Below are positions 46,583 through 55,753 of a DNA stretch of 64,000 nt, piece after piece. How positions within the stretch are numbered: position 1 is the stretch's first letter; each line of letters opens with the position of its first letter. Where the stretch lies: NCBI RefSeq assembly GCF_900187125.1, contig NZ_LT906468.1:806001-870000 (forward strand), written 5' to 3'. The stretch comes from Sphingobacterium mizutaii (GTDB lineage: Bacteria > Bacteroidota > Bacteroidia > Sphingobacteriales > Sphingobacteriaceae). A program made the position numbers and the translations under genes. Below the pieces are notes generated by a model. That model searched no databases. It worked only from the letters and a program-made list of their open reading frames with translations, and was not told the origin of the DNA.

Positions 46583-46590
46583 AAACGTTT
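46583..46590. promoter_or_regulatory. LacI-type operator core between kdgK and the SDR gene
   Basis: AAACGTTT, the palindromic core typical of LacI/GalR-family sites, in the short divergent region 46525-46665. One site could repress both arms until the uronate intermediate accumulates. No regulator gene is in the window. Confidence 0.4.
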
Positions 46591-46665
46591 AAGTAATAAT
46601 CCTGTTTACATTGCCGATTTTTCGCTATAATTTCTGTATTATTGGATAATAATCAACTATAAACT

Positions 46666-47487
46666 ATGAGTATTCTAGATAAATTCTCCCTAAAAGATAA
46701 AGTTATCGTTATTACAGGAGGCACTGGGATTTTAGGCAAATCCTTTGTCAAAGCATTGGCTGAGGCCGGCGCTAAAATCTGTATTATCGGGAGAAACCAA
46801 GAAAAAATCAATGAACGTATCAGCATGGCCAATGACCTCGGTGCAGAGGCAATAGGCATTGTTGCCGATGTGATGGATGAGCAGTCTGTTAAAGATGCCA
46901 AACAACTGATCGTAAATCGCTATGGCAGCATTGACGGCCTGATCAATGCCGTGGGAGGTAACATTCCAGGTGCCACGATCGCTGATGATCAAAATATATT
47001 TGACAATAAAATCCAAGATACCATCAAAGCGATTGAGCTTAACCTTTACGGTACCATTATTCCAACCTTGATCTTTGGGGAACTCATCGCAGTAAAAGGC
47101 AAAGGTTCCATCATCAATATATCCTCCTTGGCTGCGTCAAGACCATTGACCCGCGTTTTGGGCTATACCGTTGCCAAGCATGCTATTGATGGATTCACGA
47201 AGTGGATGTCCACCGAATTGGCGCTTCGCTATGGCGATAAGGTGCGTGTCAATGCGATTGCACCTGGAGTCTTCTTGACCGAGCAAAACAAAACTTTACT
47301 GACCAATCCAGATGGTAGCTATACCGATAGGGCACAGAAATTCATCAATGGAACACCATACAGAAGGTTAGGGGATCCATCAGAATTAGAAGGAACCTTA
47401 GTCTATCTACTCAGCGATGCATCGGCATTCGTATCTGGAGAAATAATCTTTGTGGACGGTGGCTTTAACTCTTGGTGTGGCGTATAA
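46666..47487 (+). CDS. SDR oxidoreductase, probable D-mannonate oxidoreductase (fructuronate reductase)
   Basis: 273 residues, a classical short-chain dehydrogenase. The cofactor motif is TGGTGILG at about 18-25, with NAVGG, a catalytic serine in NISSLAA, YTVAK (Tyr-xxx-Lys) and the family end SGEIIFVDGGFNSWCGV. Position next to uxuA and kdgK/eda indicates reduction of D-fructuronate to D-mannonate. This is the SDR-type enzyme found in Bacteroidetes rather than the long-chain E. coli UxuB. Its stop is one base before the uxuA ATG. Confidence 0.85.
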   Translation: MSILDKFSLKDKVIVITGGTGILGKSFVKALAEAGAKICIIGRNQEKINERISMANDLGAEAIGIVADVMDEQSVKDAKQLIVNRYGSIDGLINAVGGNIPGATIADDQNIFDNKIQDTIKAIELNLYGTIIPTLIFGELIAVKGKGSIINISSLAASRPLTRVLGYTVAKHAIDGFTKWMSTELALRYGDKVRVNAIAPGVFLTEQNKTLLTNPDGSYTDRAQKFINGTPYRRLGDPSELEGTLVYLLSDASAFVSGEIIFVDGGFNSWCGV

Positions 47488-47488
47488 T

Positions 47489-48658
47489 ATGGAAAACAAA
47501 AAATTCTTAGAACAAACTTGGCGATGGTACGGACCTAACGATCCGGTATCCTTGCAAGATGTGAAGCAGGCTGGAGCTACTGGCATAGTTTCGGCATTGC
47601 ATCATATCCCCCACGGTGAGGTATGGCCTCTAGAGGACATACAGGAAAGGAAAAGGATTATTGAAGAAGCTGGACTGACTTGGTCCGTTGTTGAATCGGT
47701 ACCGGTCCATGAAGCCATTAAAACAAGATCTGCAGATGCAGACCAATATATCGAACGCTACAAGCAATCCTTACAAAATCTAGCCTCCTGCGGCATCAAG
47801 ACTATCTGTTATAATTTTATGCCTGTTTTGGATTGGACCCGCACGCAATTGGATTTGATCATGAAAGATGGATCTAAGGCGCTCTATTTTGATTGGATCG
47901 ATCTTGCGATCTTCGATATCTATATCTTAAAAAGAGAGGCAGCGGCCCAAGACTATAGCCAAGAGATCCAACAGTTGGCTGAAGAGAAATTCAGCAAGAT
48001 GACTGAGGAAGAGAAAACGGATCTACAGTTCAATATCCTGATGGGAATTCCCGGGGAAGGGGATATCAGCTTAGAATCCTTACAAAACAGCATCAATATT
48101 TATAAAAATATTGGAAGGGAAGGATTGAAACAGAACTTGCTCCATTTCCTAGGTGCCATTGCGGACACCTGTGAGGCCAATGGAATCAAGATGACCATTC
48201 ACCCCGACGATCCGCCTTACGCTATCCTGGGGCTTCCTAGAGTGGTCAGCAACGAAGAGGATTTGGTCTACATCATTTCAGAGCAACCAAGGGATTTCAA
48301 TGGGATTTGTTTCTGTACCGGTTCTTTAGGAGCTGGACCTCAAAACAATCTCCCACAGATCTTGGACAAGGTGAAGCACCGCGTATACTTTGCCCATCTG
48401 CGCAATGTGAAGCGCGATGCCCTAGGCAGCTTCTATGAAGCAGACCACTTGGATGGGGATGTGGATATGTATGCGATCGTTAAGGGCTTAAGTGAAGAAA
48501 ACCAACGCAGAGATTTGGCGATTCCATTTAGACCCGATCATGGGCATCAAATGCTTGATGACATCAATAAAGTGACCAATCCAGGCTATTCAGCCATTGG
48601 AAGGCTTCGTGGCCTTGCAGAATTGCGAGGTTTAGAATTAGGAATTTTGAGATCTTAA
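47489..48658 (+). CDS. uxuA: D-mannonate dehydratase
   Basis: 389 residues from the ATG at 47489 (MENKKFLEQTWRWYGPNDP); a longer frame would overlap the SDR gene. It dehydrates D-mannonate to 2-keto-3-deoxygluconate with Fe2+ or Mn2+. Family motifs are TGIVSALHHIPHGEVW, ICYNFMPVLDWTRT, MTIHPDDPP, CTGSLGAGPQNN, FAHLRNVKR and PFRPDHGHQM, holding the metal-binding Cys/His residues. Its product feeds kdgK, encoded divergently. Confidence 0.96.
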   Translation: MENKKFLEQTWRWYGPNDPVSLQDVKQAGATGIVSALHHIPHGEVWPLEDIQERKRIIEEAGLTWSVVESVPVHEAIKTRSADADQYIERYKQSLQNLASCGIKTICYNFMPVLDWTRTQLDLIMKDGSKALYFDWIDLAIFDIYILKREAAAQDYSQEIQQLAEEKFSKMTEEEKTDLQFNILMGIPGEGDISLESLQNSINIYKNIGREGLKQNLLHFLGAIADTCEANGIKMTIHPDDPPYAILGLPRVVSNEEDLVYIISEQPRDFNGICFCTGSLGAGPQNNLPQILDKVKHRVYFAHLRNVKRDALGSFYEADHLDGDVDMYAIVKGLSEENQRRDLAIPFRPDHGHQMLDDINKVTNPGYSAIGRLRGLAELRGLELGILRS

Positions 48659-48688
48659 CCAAGGATCTACCCACATAAACAACAAATT

Positions 48689-50131
48689 ATGGATACAAGT
48701 AAACCTACGAAATATAGGTGGACGGTTTGTGCACTGATATTTTTCGCAACGACCATCAATTACCTGGATAGGCAAGTGCTTTCTCTGACCTGGAAAGACT
48801 TTATTGCCCCAGAATTTCATTGGACCAACAATGACTATGGTAACGTTGCGGCCATTTTCTCCATTGTCTATGCCATTTCCATGTTGTTGTCCGGTCGATT
48901 TATCGATAAGCTTGGAACAAAGAAAGGCTATTTATGGGCGATTGCGATCTGGTCGGTAGGTGCTATCCTACATGCATTCTGTGGCATGATCACTTCAGGG
49001 GTATTAGCAGGAGAATGGTTGGTTACTTTCGGACGGGCCAAGGAAATCATCGCTGGTATCGAGGATGTCACCAAAGTGGTTAACATCTCGGTCACTGTCT
49101 TTATCTTTGCGCGTATCATTTTGGCATTAGGGGAGGGCGGAAATTTTCCGGCAGCCATGAAGGCCTGTGTAGAATACTTTCCAAAAAAAGACAGGGCATT
49201 TTCCACATCCATCTTTAATTCGGGCACTACCATTGGGGCACTTTTGGCTCCTTTGATCATTCCGGTTATTGCAGCCAAATACGGCTGGGAAATGTCGTTT
49301 ATTATAATTGGAGCCTTAGGTTTCATTTGGATGGGTTTCTGGCAGTTTATGTACAAAAAACCAGAAGAAAACCCACGCGTCAATGCCGCTGAGTTGGCTT
49401 ACATCAAACAGGATGTCGATCATGGAGAAGTAACCGAAGCGGATAAGCCCGTAAAAGCCAAGGTCTCCATACGAGAATGCCTAAAGTTCAAACAAACCTG
49501 GGCACTCATCTTTGGCAAGTTCCTGACCGATGGCGTATGGTGGTTTCTTTTGTTTTGGTTCCCGGCCTATTTAAGTTCGGTTTATGATATTAAATCCTCG
49601 GATATAGAAGGACAGGTTGCTATATTTGTTCTGTATGCCATTACCATGTTGTCCATTATCGGCGGCTGGCTACCCACCTATTTTGTGGAAAAGAAAGGGA
49701 TGGAAGTGTATGCAGGACGTATGAGAGCCATGCTGATCTTTGCTTTCTTCCCCTTATTGATCCTTTTTGCACAACCATTGGGCGAATATTCGTATTGGTT
49801 TCCAGTTATCCTGATCGGTATCAGTGCAGCAGCTCATCAATCATGGTCTGCAAACATATTCTCAGCCGTAGGTGATATGTTCCCAAAGAAAGCTATTGCC
49901 ACGGTGACAGGTATCAGTGGTCTTGCTGGCGGAGTTGGTTCTTTCCTGATCAATAAAGTTTCAGGGGTATTGTTCGATTATGCCGAACAAACCAATATGA
50001 AAGTTTTTGGATTCGAGGGGATTGAATCGGGTTACTTTATCATCTTTGCAGTCTGTTCGATCGCCTATTTATTGGCTTGGACAATTATGCGAATATTGGT
50101 TCCAAAAATGAAACTTATTCACCTTTCTTAA
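48689..50131 (+). CDS. MFS transporter, hexuronate/anion symporter (ExuT-like)
   Basis: 480 residues, 12 predicted helices of the ACS/anion:cation symporter branch. It starts with RWTVCALIFFATTINYLDRQVLS, the typical first helix, and has GRFIDKLGTKKG in the loop between helices 2 and 3 and LGEGGNFPAAMKACVEYFPKKDRA. It lies 30 bp after uxuA, so glucuronate or galacturonate is the likely substrate. An enzyme for the first step (uronate isomerase, uxaC) is not in the window. Confidence 0.88.
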   Translation: MDTSKPTKYRWTVCALIFFATTINYLDRQVLSLTWKDFIAPEFHWTNNDYGNVAAIFSIVYAISMLLSGRFIDKLGTKKGYLWAIAIWSVGAILHAFCGMITSGVLAGEWLVTFGRAKEIIAGIEDVTKVVNISVTVFIFARIILALGEGGNFPAAMKACVEYFPKKDRAFSTSIFNSGTTIGALLAPLIIPVIAAKYGWEMSFIIIGALGFIWMGFWQFMYKKPEENPRVNAAELAYIKQDVDHGEVTEADKPVKAKVSIRECLKFKQTWALIFGKFLTDGVWWFLLFWFPAYLSSVYDIKSSDIEGQVAIFVLYAITMLSIIGGWLPTYFVEKKGMEVYAGRMRAMLIFAFFPLLILFAQPLGEYSYWFPVILIGISAAAHQSWSANIFSAVGDMFPKKAIATVTGISGLAGGVGSFLINKVSGVLFDYAEQTNMKVFGFEGIESGYFIIFAVCSIAYLLAWTIMRILVPKMKLIHLS

Positions 50132-50151
50132 TAAAGGAATTTGCTTGATCT

Positions 50152-50193
50152 TATTCGAGACACATTCGGAATTTTCCGAATGTGTCTCGAATA
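50152..50193. terminator. Perfect 20-bp-arm palindrome between convergent genes
   Basis: TATTCGAGACACATTCGGAA and its exact reverse complement are separated by only TT. A further TCTCGAATA/AAGGTC copy trails to about 50211. It lies between the stop codons of the MFS gene and the 512-residue gene, and probably ends transcription from both sides, although T-runs are short. 50200-50338 holds nothing else clear. Confidence 0.65.
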
Positions 50194-50338
50194 TGTCTCG
50201 AATAAGGTCCGAATAAAACTGTTCAATCTTTGATCGAAATCTTACTGTTGCGCAGTAGAATAGATTCGATACTTCTTGCAAAAAATAAATTAACATTTTG
50301 CTCTTTTCCGAAGCAATAAATACTGATAAGAATTTCTT

Positions 50339-51877
50339 TTAATCCTTCCTGAACATAGCAGGCAATGCTGGTTTTTCACCTGCTTTTATAGCTTTGATAA
50401 AGGGTAAAAATTCATTCTTATACCACGGAATATTTTCTCTAAAACGGTCTGTCAATCGTCCTTCCATAGTGTCATAAATTTTCAGGGCTTCTTTTTCTTT
50501 ACCTTGTTGAATCAAGTTATAGATAAATAACGTGCTAATGGAATACAGGTCATTGATCAATAAGAAATCATCGATCGGTGTCATGGATTCGAATATTTTG
50601 ATATACGAAGCAAAGGACTTAGAAAAGAAAGCCTTTGGAAACTCTTTATTTATCCGGTCTAGATAGCCTGTGCCTAATCCATCAAGGTATTGCATGAATT
50701 TCTGGGTGGAGGTTGCGATTCTTTTCTCTGAAGATTTAAGTGGCAGAACCCATAAGCCTAAGAAGTTGAGGTTTTTTTCGACTTCATTATCTTCAATTAG
50801 CTCGAAAGGGTTAGTCTTAAATTGTGCATCTTCCAAATCCATACTAAGCGACTTGCCTTGCCATTCAAGTAGCAATGCATGCTGTATATATTGTTTGGCA
50901 AAAATAGAACTCAATTCTACATCTAAGCTTATTTCTGTGAAAATACGACTTGGTCTATTTGCTACGGAAAGATCTTTGTACCATACCCAATTGTATAAAC
51001 TTAATGGGCGTTCAATATTTTCACTTAAAAATGTCCAAGAACTTTTTTCCATGGCTTCCTTAACCACGGTTGAGATCGTCTCGATATGATGAGGTAATTC
51101 TAAGGTAGCCTTTTTTTCCTTTTGGTAGCTAGCATATATTTTTTCAATAGATTTTTTAGGGTCCATCAAAAAACTAACCTTGGCTCTTTCATCAGGATCT
51201 ACTAGCGTGGATAATTCATCTGACAGTCTTGGGACTTCAAAATCGGTATCTTTCTTCTTGATCTTTAGTAAATCATATTGGGTTAGGAGTTCATGTAACT
51301 TGATCAATTCAGGATTGTTGATCCATTGTTCAAAATCTTTTGCCAAGCCGTCCTCTGTACCTATATCAGCTTCTAGATAGGCATTGACAAAAGCCAAGTA
51401 AAAATTATGCATCAGTTGCTTGTCGTCTTGCTGCTTGGATAGTTCGATCATCTCAGCAATCAATTTAGGAATGGGGATATGCTCCAGTTTTTCAGGGGCT
51501 TCTTTCCAATGGCCAGCATCCAGCAATCTTTTCCAGGTTTCGGAACCATACTCAGGGAAAATATATCCATCCTCCTGAAAGACAACATCAGCCTCCTCAT
51601 TGTTGACATCACTGAGGATCCAGTCAGAATCTTCTAGGTTTTTGAAATATTCAGGGTTGTTTTTATAATCAGGATGTTGATCAATGGGAAGCTTCTTGAT
51701 AAAACCGATTTTTTCCAAATACGGGAAACAACGTAAAACCGTAAAACTCGTATCAAATCGATTTTGGAATTGGTAGAGATTGAAAATGATTTTACGTTGT
51801 TCCGCGGCAGGAAGATCAGTTCGTTCTAGGAGATGAACGGCATCTTCCACTAAATTTTCTATAGCATGATACGACAT
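50339..51877 (-). CDS. Unrecognised cytoplasmic protein
   Basis: 512 residues from the ATG at 51877 (MSYHAIENLVEDAVHLLER); the frame is open 20 codons further, but that stretch overlaps a promoter-like sequence. No signal peptide, membrane helix or known catalytic motif is visible. It is acidic, rich in helix formers and charged residues, and looks like an alpha-helical protein. Near the end, NLIQQGKEKEALKIYDTMEGR resembles a single TPR-type helix pair. It lies 93 bp after eboF with its own probable promoter, so a role in the ebo system is possible but not shown. Confidence 0.75.
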   Translation of the reverse strand: MSYHAIENLVEDAVHLLERTDLPAAEQRKIIFNLYQFQNRFDTSFTVLRCFPYLEKIGFIKKLPIDQHPDYKNNPEYFKNLEDSDWILSDVNNEEADVVFQEDGYIFPEYGSETWKRLLDAGHWKEAPEKLEHIPIPKLIAEMIELSKQQDDKQLMHNFYLAFVNAYLEADIGTEDGLAKDFEQWINNPELIKLHELLTQYDLLKIKKKDTDFEVPRLSDELSTLVDPDERAKVSFLMDPKKSIEKIYASYQKEKKATLELPHHIETISTVVKEAMEKSSWTFLSENIERPLSLYNWVWYKDLSVANRPSRIFTEISLDVELSSIFAKQYIQHALLLEWQGKSLSMDLEDAQFKTNPFELIEDNEVEKNLNFLGLWVLPLKSSEKRIATSTQKFMQYLDGLGTGYLDRINKEFPKAFFSKSFASYIKIFESMTPIDDFLLINDLYSISTLFIYNLIQQGKEKEALKIYDTMEGRLTDRFRENIPWYKNEFLPFIKAIKAGEKPALPAMFRKD

Positions 51878-51907
51878 AATAGCGCTGTATTTGTTTGAAT
51901 TAAAGAT

Positions 51908-51937
51908 GCAAAAGAATATCCTATTGATCTTTAACAA
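51908..51937 (-). promoter_or_regulatory. Possible promoter of the 512-residue gene
   Basis: On the minus strand a TTGTTAA box is followed about 19 bases later by TATTCTTTTG, close to the Bacteroidetes TAnnTTTG box with one extra base. Confidence 0.4.
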
Positions 51938-51970
51938 TTCATCTGCAGGCTATTTACATAACATCTACAT

Positions 51971-53356
51971 TTATTGAGAAACAACTGTTTCTTGCACTTT
52001 TTTATCTACAAAAATCTTGTTCAAGAGAATTTGCTTGATGGAAGTGGGTTCAACATTTTCCTCCAATCCATCAAAATCCCCAATTAAGATCGGGTAGTAT
52101 TCAGCGTCTACATCTACAATGCCATGAGAACCTTTCACCAATGAAGCATCTAATGGAGTAATATCCAAAACGGCTGCAAAGCCTATTTTCTTCAAGATAA
52201 GTTTACCGATTGCCCTAGACTTGGAGGTCATGAACATTTCCACCGGATCATAGCCCGGTTTTTTGTGGATGTCTACCATTCTCGCATAGTCCGGTGCCAC
52301 AGCATCATCTTCCCAGAAATAATAGGTAAACCAGGCGTTAGGATTTGCTAATAGGACCAAATCTCCTGAACGTTCATGGTCGATTTGATAAGCCTTTTGT
52401 TCTTCCTTATCCAATACTTTGGCTACGCCAGCGACCTTCGATAATAAGGTCTTGAGTTTATCTCTAGTTTCCTGTGTTTTAGTATATACATGTGCTATTT
52501 GATGGTCAGAGACCGCAAAAGCTTCAGATGCTCCAGCATCCAATAGTTCCAATCCTCTTTCAATTCGGATATCGATTAGTCCTTCTTTGCGAAGGATTCT
52601 GTTGATATGGATAGGTTGATCGACTGGGCCAATTCCGTATTCCGACAATAGGATCACTTCCACGTTTCTTTTTTGGAAGAAGGTGGTAAGCTTTTCAACC
52701 AAATGATCGATTTGTTTCAACTCTGCTGCTACACCTTCGCCTTTAGGACCATATTTCTGCAAACAATAATCCAAATGCGGGAGATAAATAAGGTTTAAAG
52801 TCGGTTGATGCTTCTCCTCCACATACATGGCCGCATCCGCGATCCAGTTGGAAGAGGTGATATTGGCATTGGGACCCCAAAAGTTGAATAAAGGGAATTT
52901 TCCGAATTTCTCCGTCAATTCATCGCGCAGGCTGCTGGGGTAAGCATAGCAATCCGGCATCTTCCGCCCATCGGCCAAGTAGTTTGGTCTTGGCGTAGCT
53001 GAGAAGTCCGCATCATTATACATATTGTACCACCAGAACATCTGTGCACAGGTAAATGCAGGATTCTGTTTCTTTCCGGTCACCCAGATGTTTTCTCCTT
53101 GCACCAATTTGTTGGATTGTTTCCAGAATTTTATCTCTGAATCGGTATGATCGTACCACCCATTTCCAACGATGCCATGTTCACTCGGTGCCACGCCCGT
53201 CAAATAGGTTGTTTGGGCAGATGTGGTCAATGCAGGCAAAACCGGTTTTATCTTACGTAGCTTATTCTGTTTAATGAATTTCTCAATGAACGGGGTATGT
53301 TCTCCAATTACGGAACTTGAAAGCCCAACAATATCAATAACAGCAATTCTCTTCAT
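51971..53356 (-). CDS. eboF: EboF: nucleotide pyrophosphatase/phosphodiesterase family protein
   Basis: 461 residues from the ATG at 53356, two bases after the eboE stop; the frame is open further upstream. Member of the alkaline-phosphatase superfamily (type I phosphodiesterase). The nucleophile threonine lies in LPALTTSAQTTYLTGVAPSE, and later metal-site regions include LLSEYGIGPVDQPIHINR and VKGSHGIVD. Last gene of the six-gene ebo cluster. In cyanobacteria ebo genes are needed to move the scytonemin precursor to the periplasm; the biochemical step of EboF is unknown. No signal peptide is apparent from the chosen start. Confidence 0.88.
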   Translation of the reverse strand: MKRIAVIDIVGLSSSVIGEHTPFIEKFIKQNKLRKIKPVLPALTTSAQTTYLTGVAPSEHGIVGNGWYDHTDSEIKFWKQSNKLVQGENIWVTGKKQNPAFTCAQMFWWYNMYNDADFSATPRPNYLADGRKMPDCYAYPSSLRDELTEKFGKFPLFNFWGPNANITSSNWIADAAMYVEEKHQPTLNLIYLPHLDYCLQKYGPKGEGVAAELKQIDHLVEKLTTFFQKRNVEVILLSEYGIGPVDQPIHINRILRKEGLIDIRIERGLELLDAGASEAFAVSDHQIAHVYTKTQETRDKLKTLLSKVAGVAKVLDKEEQKAYQIDHERSGDLVLLANPNAWFTYYFWEDDAVAPDYARMVDIHKKPGYDPVEMFMTSKSRAIGKLILKKIGFAAVLDITPLDASLVKGSHGIVDVDAEYYPILIGDFDGLEENVEPTSIKQILLNKIFVDKKVQETVVSQ

Positions 53357-53358
53357 AT

Positions 53359-54573
53359 TTAATCCCTTAATTTTTTCAATAACCAATTCAATTCCCTTGC
53401 GATGGACTCTTCAATGGGAGCCTGCAAGGATTTTGGCAATACGCCCCAAGTATAGGTTTCTACCTCGATATGATTTGTTCTTTCCTTTTCTTTATGCAGT
53501 TCTATGACCCTGATGATATCCTCTTGGGTGGAATCCAGTTCTCCATAGCTTTTCAAAAAGATAGGAACATGGAAGTGGCTCCGCCATTCCACATGGTTGG
53601 CATCATTGGGATCATTTAATGCTTCAGGAAGGTCCTTGTATTTGATGAGGTTGCCCTCGCTATCTTTAGCAATGACCTGATGCAAATAGATCGGCTCATT
53701 GAATTCTTTCAGTTTGTTTTTCTGGCTAACCCTTTTTTCTGGATCCTCTGCAAGGGACACCTTTAGGGCTGAACTAACTTGGAATTTACCTATTTTGATG
53801 TTCAGTTTTTCCAATTCATCCATGCTCTTTTGATGGTCCTCGTATTCCAGAGCAAAATGGCAGACATCGTAGCAGAGACAGATATATCTGTTGATGATCG
53901 CCTTGGCTTGATCGACGTCTAGTTTATATTTTTCCTTAAAGAACTCACTGGCCATCGGGATCAGCTCGTTTGTATACCAGGTGATAAATTCCCTGGAATC
54001 CTCTAACATACCGTCAGGTTCAGGTTCAATATCCAAATGCATATAGATCGAGCTATTAACCTCTGTTTGATACAGCTGTTCCGCGATCAATAGAATATGT
54101 TTGGTGCAAAGGTCACGCTTTTGCTGCCATTCAGGGGTGTTTTGTTCATGCCAAAAACGATAGGATAGAGGCGAAGTAGAAATTCCACCTTCCTGGCCTT
54201 TCGGCAGTAAATGCGCTAAGATGTCAAACAGATTCTTTGTATACTCAAATCGCTCTTTGCTTGTCCAATCAGGAGCATGCACTTTATCCTTCACCTCTTT
54301 GATATGGAAATCGCCATAGGGGAAACCATTCATGGTGAATACATAGATATGGTTTTGTTTCAACCAATCTTGAAATTCTTTTAGGGCTTCCGGTTCACTC
54401 AATTCTTTGGCTGCTTGAGCGGATAGGCGCAGGCCTAATCCAAAGTCTTGGTCAGCTGAAACCGCCGCTTTTATCTTCGGTAAATTTGTTTTTAGCTCGT
54501 GAAAATGGTCTTTCCAGGCTTCACCTGGATGGATATTGCTACAATAAGAAAGATGTGAATTAGCTAGCTTCAT
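53359..54573 (-). CDS. eboE: EboE: xylose-isomerase-like TIM-barrel protein
   Basis: 404 residues starting MKLANSHLSYCSNIHPGEAW, a signature start for EboE ('metabolite traffic protein'). It has a TIM-barrel fold with possible metal ligands in YMHLDIEPEPDG, YTWGVLP and CLCYDVCHFALEYED. Its first 15 bases overlap the end of eboD, showing translational coupling. It probably acts on a small polyol or sugar-like intermediate made by the EboD cyclase; this is inference from fold. Confidence 0.9.
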   Translation of the reverse strand: MKLANSHLSYCSNIHPGEAWKDHFHELKTNLPKIKAAVSADQDFGLGLRLSAQAAKELSEPEALKEFQDWLKQNHIYVFTMNGFPYGDFHIKEVKDKVHAPDWTSKERFEYTKNLFDILAHLLPKGQEGGISTSPLSYRFWHEQNTPEWQQKRDLCTKHILLIAEQLYQTEVNSSIYMHLDIEPEPDGMLEDSREFITWYTNELIPMASEFFKEKYKLDVDQAKAIINRYICLCYDVCHFALEYEDHQKSMDELEKLNIKIGKFQVSSALKVSLAEDPEKRVSQKNKLKEFNEPIYLHQVIAKDSEGNLIKYKDLPEALNDPNDANHVEWRSHFHVPIFLKSYGELDSTQEDIIRVIELHKEKERTNHIEVETYTWGVLPKSLQAPIEESIARELNWLLKKLRD

Positions 54574-55741
54574 AAACAGGGTTTTGATTTTGACTAAAGT
54601 TCTTTAAAAAATCAATAGCTTGGATAATCAGGTCATAATCTAACTGATGATAGTCTTTTCCTTTTCCCATTTTCTCTAAAAGAACTACGGTCAATTTTCC
54701 GCCTAGGTGTTCTTGGAAATCGAGCAGGCCGGATAGCAAAATAAATCTTGCCTCTTCGGAGTCCAAGATCGGATGATAAATTGGCAGACCAAGGTTACGG
54801 ATCAAACTGACCACTCGGGTAGCCTCTTCTTCTGTAATATTACCGATTAAATAGGAATAAAAGACATCCATCGCGATTCCAATGGCAACAGCTTCGCCAT
54901 GCAATACTTGGAAATCAGTCATCTGTTCTAGTTTATGGGCACTCCAATGGCCAAAATCCAATGGTCTGGAAGATCCTAATTCGAAAGGGTCACCATTTCG
55001 GATATGTTCCAGATGCTTATCGGCACAACGGAAAATCAAATCTTCCATTTCAACAGAATTCCTTTGTTTGATCTTACTGGCATTATTTTCTATCCATTCA
55101 TAGAATCCTAAATCCTTGATCAATGCAACTTTGATGGCTTCTGATACCCCAGCTACCCAAGACCGTTCATCTAAGGTTTGAAGGAATTCATAATCGTTGA
55201 AAACTGCCTTTGCAGGGGTAAATGTTCCTAGAAAGTTCTTTTTCCCTTTATAGTTCACCGAGTTTTTTACTCCCACACCTGAATCATTCTGGGATAGGAC
55301 CGTAGTCGGGATACGGATATGCTTGATGCCACGGTGCGAGATCGCAGCGGCATAGCCCACTAGATCTAAAATAGCTCCGCCGCCTATGCCAATAACATAG
55401 GAATGTCTATCGATCCCATACTGATCTACCGCTTGGATTATGGAGTCTAAGCAGGTCGTATCATTCTTGCAGATCTCTCCGCCGGGAAGGACCAATGGCT
55501 CGCTCGCTAAAATAAAATCTTCCGTTTCCATGAAATAATTATGGATCTGTTCCGTCAGATTAGGGTGTTTTTCCATAAATCCAGCGTCAATAACAAAGAG
55601 GATTTTCTGTTTGAATCCGGGGTTGCTGTGCTGGGAAAGAAAATCTTTCAATAGGTTGTTGCCTAAGGTGAAAAGACCTTTGGTGAAAAAGATATTATAT
55701 TGATATTCAATAGTGAATTTTTGTTCTAATACACGTTCCAT
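54560..55741 (-). CDS. eboD: EboD: 3-dehydroquinate synthase-like sugar-phosphate cyclase
   Basis: 393 residues from ATG 55741 (MERVLEQKF); an in-frame TTG lies two codons earlier. Sugar-phosphate cyclase family. The NAD site is GIGGGAILDLVGYAA, then PTTVLSQNDSGVGVKNSVNY, and metal ligands are a Glu in SEAIKVALIKD and His in LDFGHWSAHK and HGEAVAIGIAMD. The pocket sequence diverges from AroB: KNSVNYKGKKNFLG replaces the shikimate-type segment. It probably cyclises another sugar phosphate, as do EVS- and DOI-type synthases. The clustering with ebo genes supports EboD, not AroB. Confidence 0.9.
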   Translation of the reverse strand: MERVLEQKFTIEYQYNIFFTKGLFTLGNNLLKDFLSQHSNPGFKQKILFVIDAGFMEKHPNLTEQIHNYFMETEDFILASEPLVLPGGEICKNDTTCLDSIIQAVDQYGIDRHSYVIGIGGGAILDLVGYAAAISHRGIKHIRIPTTVLSQNDSGVGVKNSVNYKGKKNFLGTFTPAKAVFNDYEFLQTLDERSWVAGVSEAIKVALIKDLGFYEWIENNASKIKQRNSVEMEDLIFRCADKHLEHIRNGDPFELGSSRPLDFGHWSAHKLEQMTDFQVLHGEAVAIGIAMDVFYSYLIGNITEEEATRVVSLIRNLGLPIYHPILDSEEARFILLSGLLDFQEHLGGKLTVVLLEKMGKGKDYHQLDYDLIIQAIDFLKNFSQNQNPVYEAS

Positions 55742-55753
55742 ACTCAATAGGGT

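Noticed and set aside
54560-55741. Housekeeping aroB (3-dehydroquinate synthase)
   Set aside because: Operon context is eboC/eboE and the active-site segment differs; EboD fits better.
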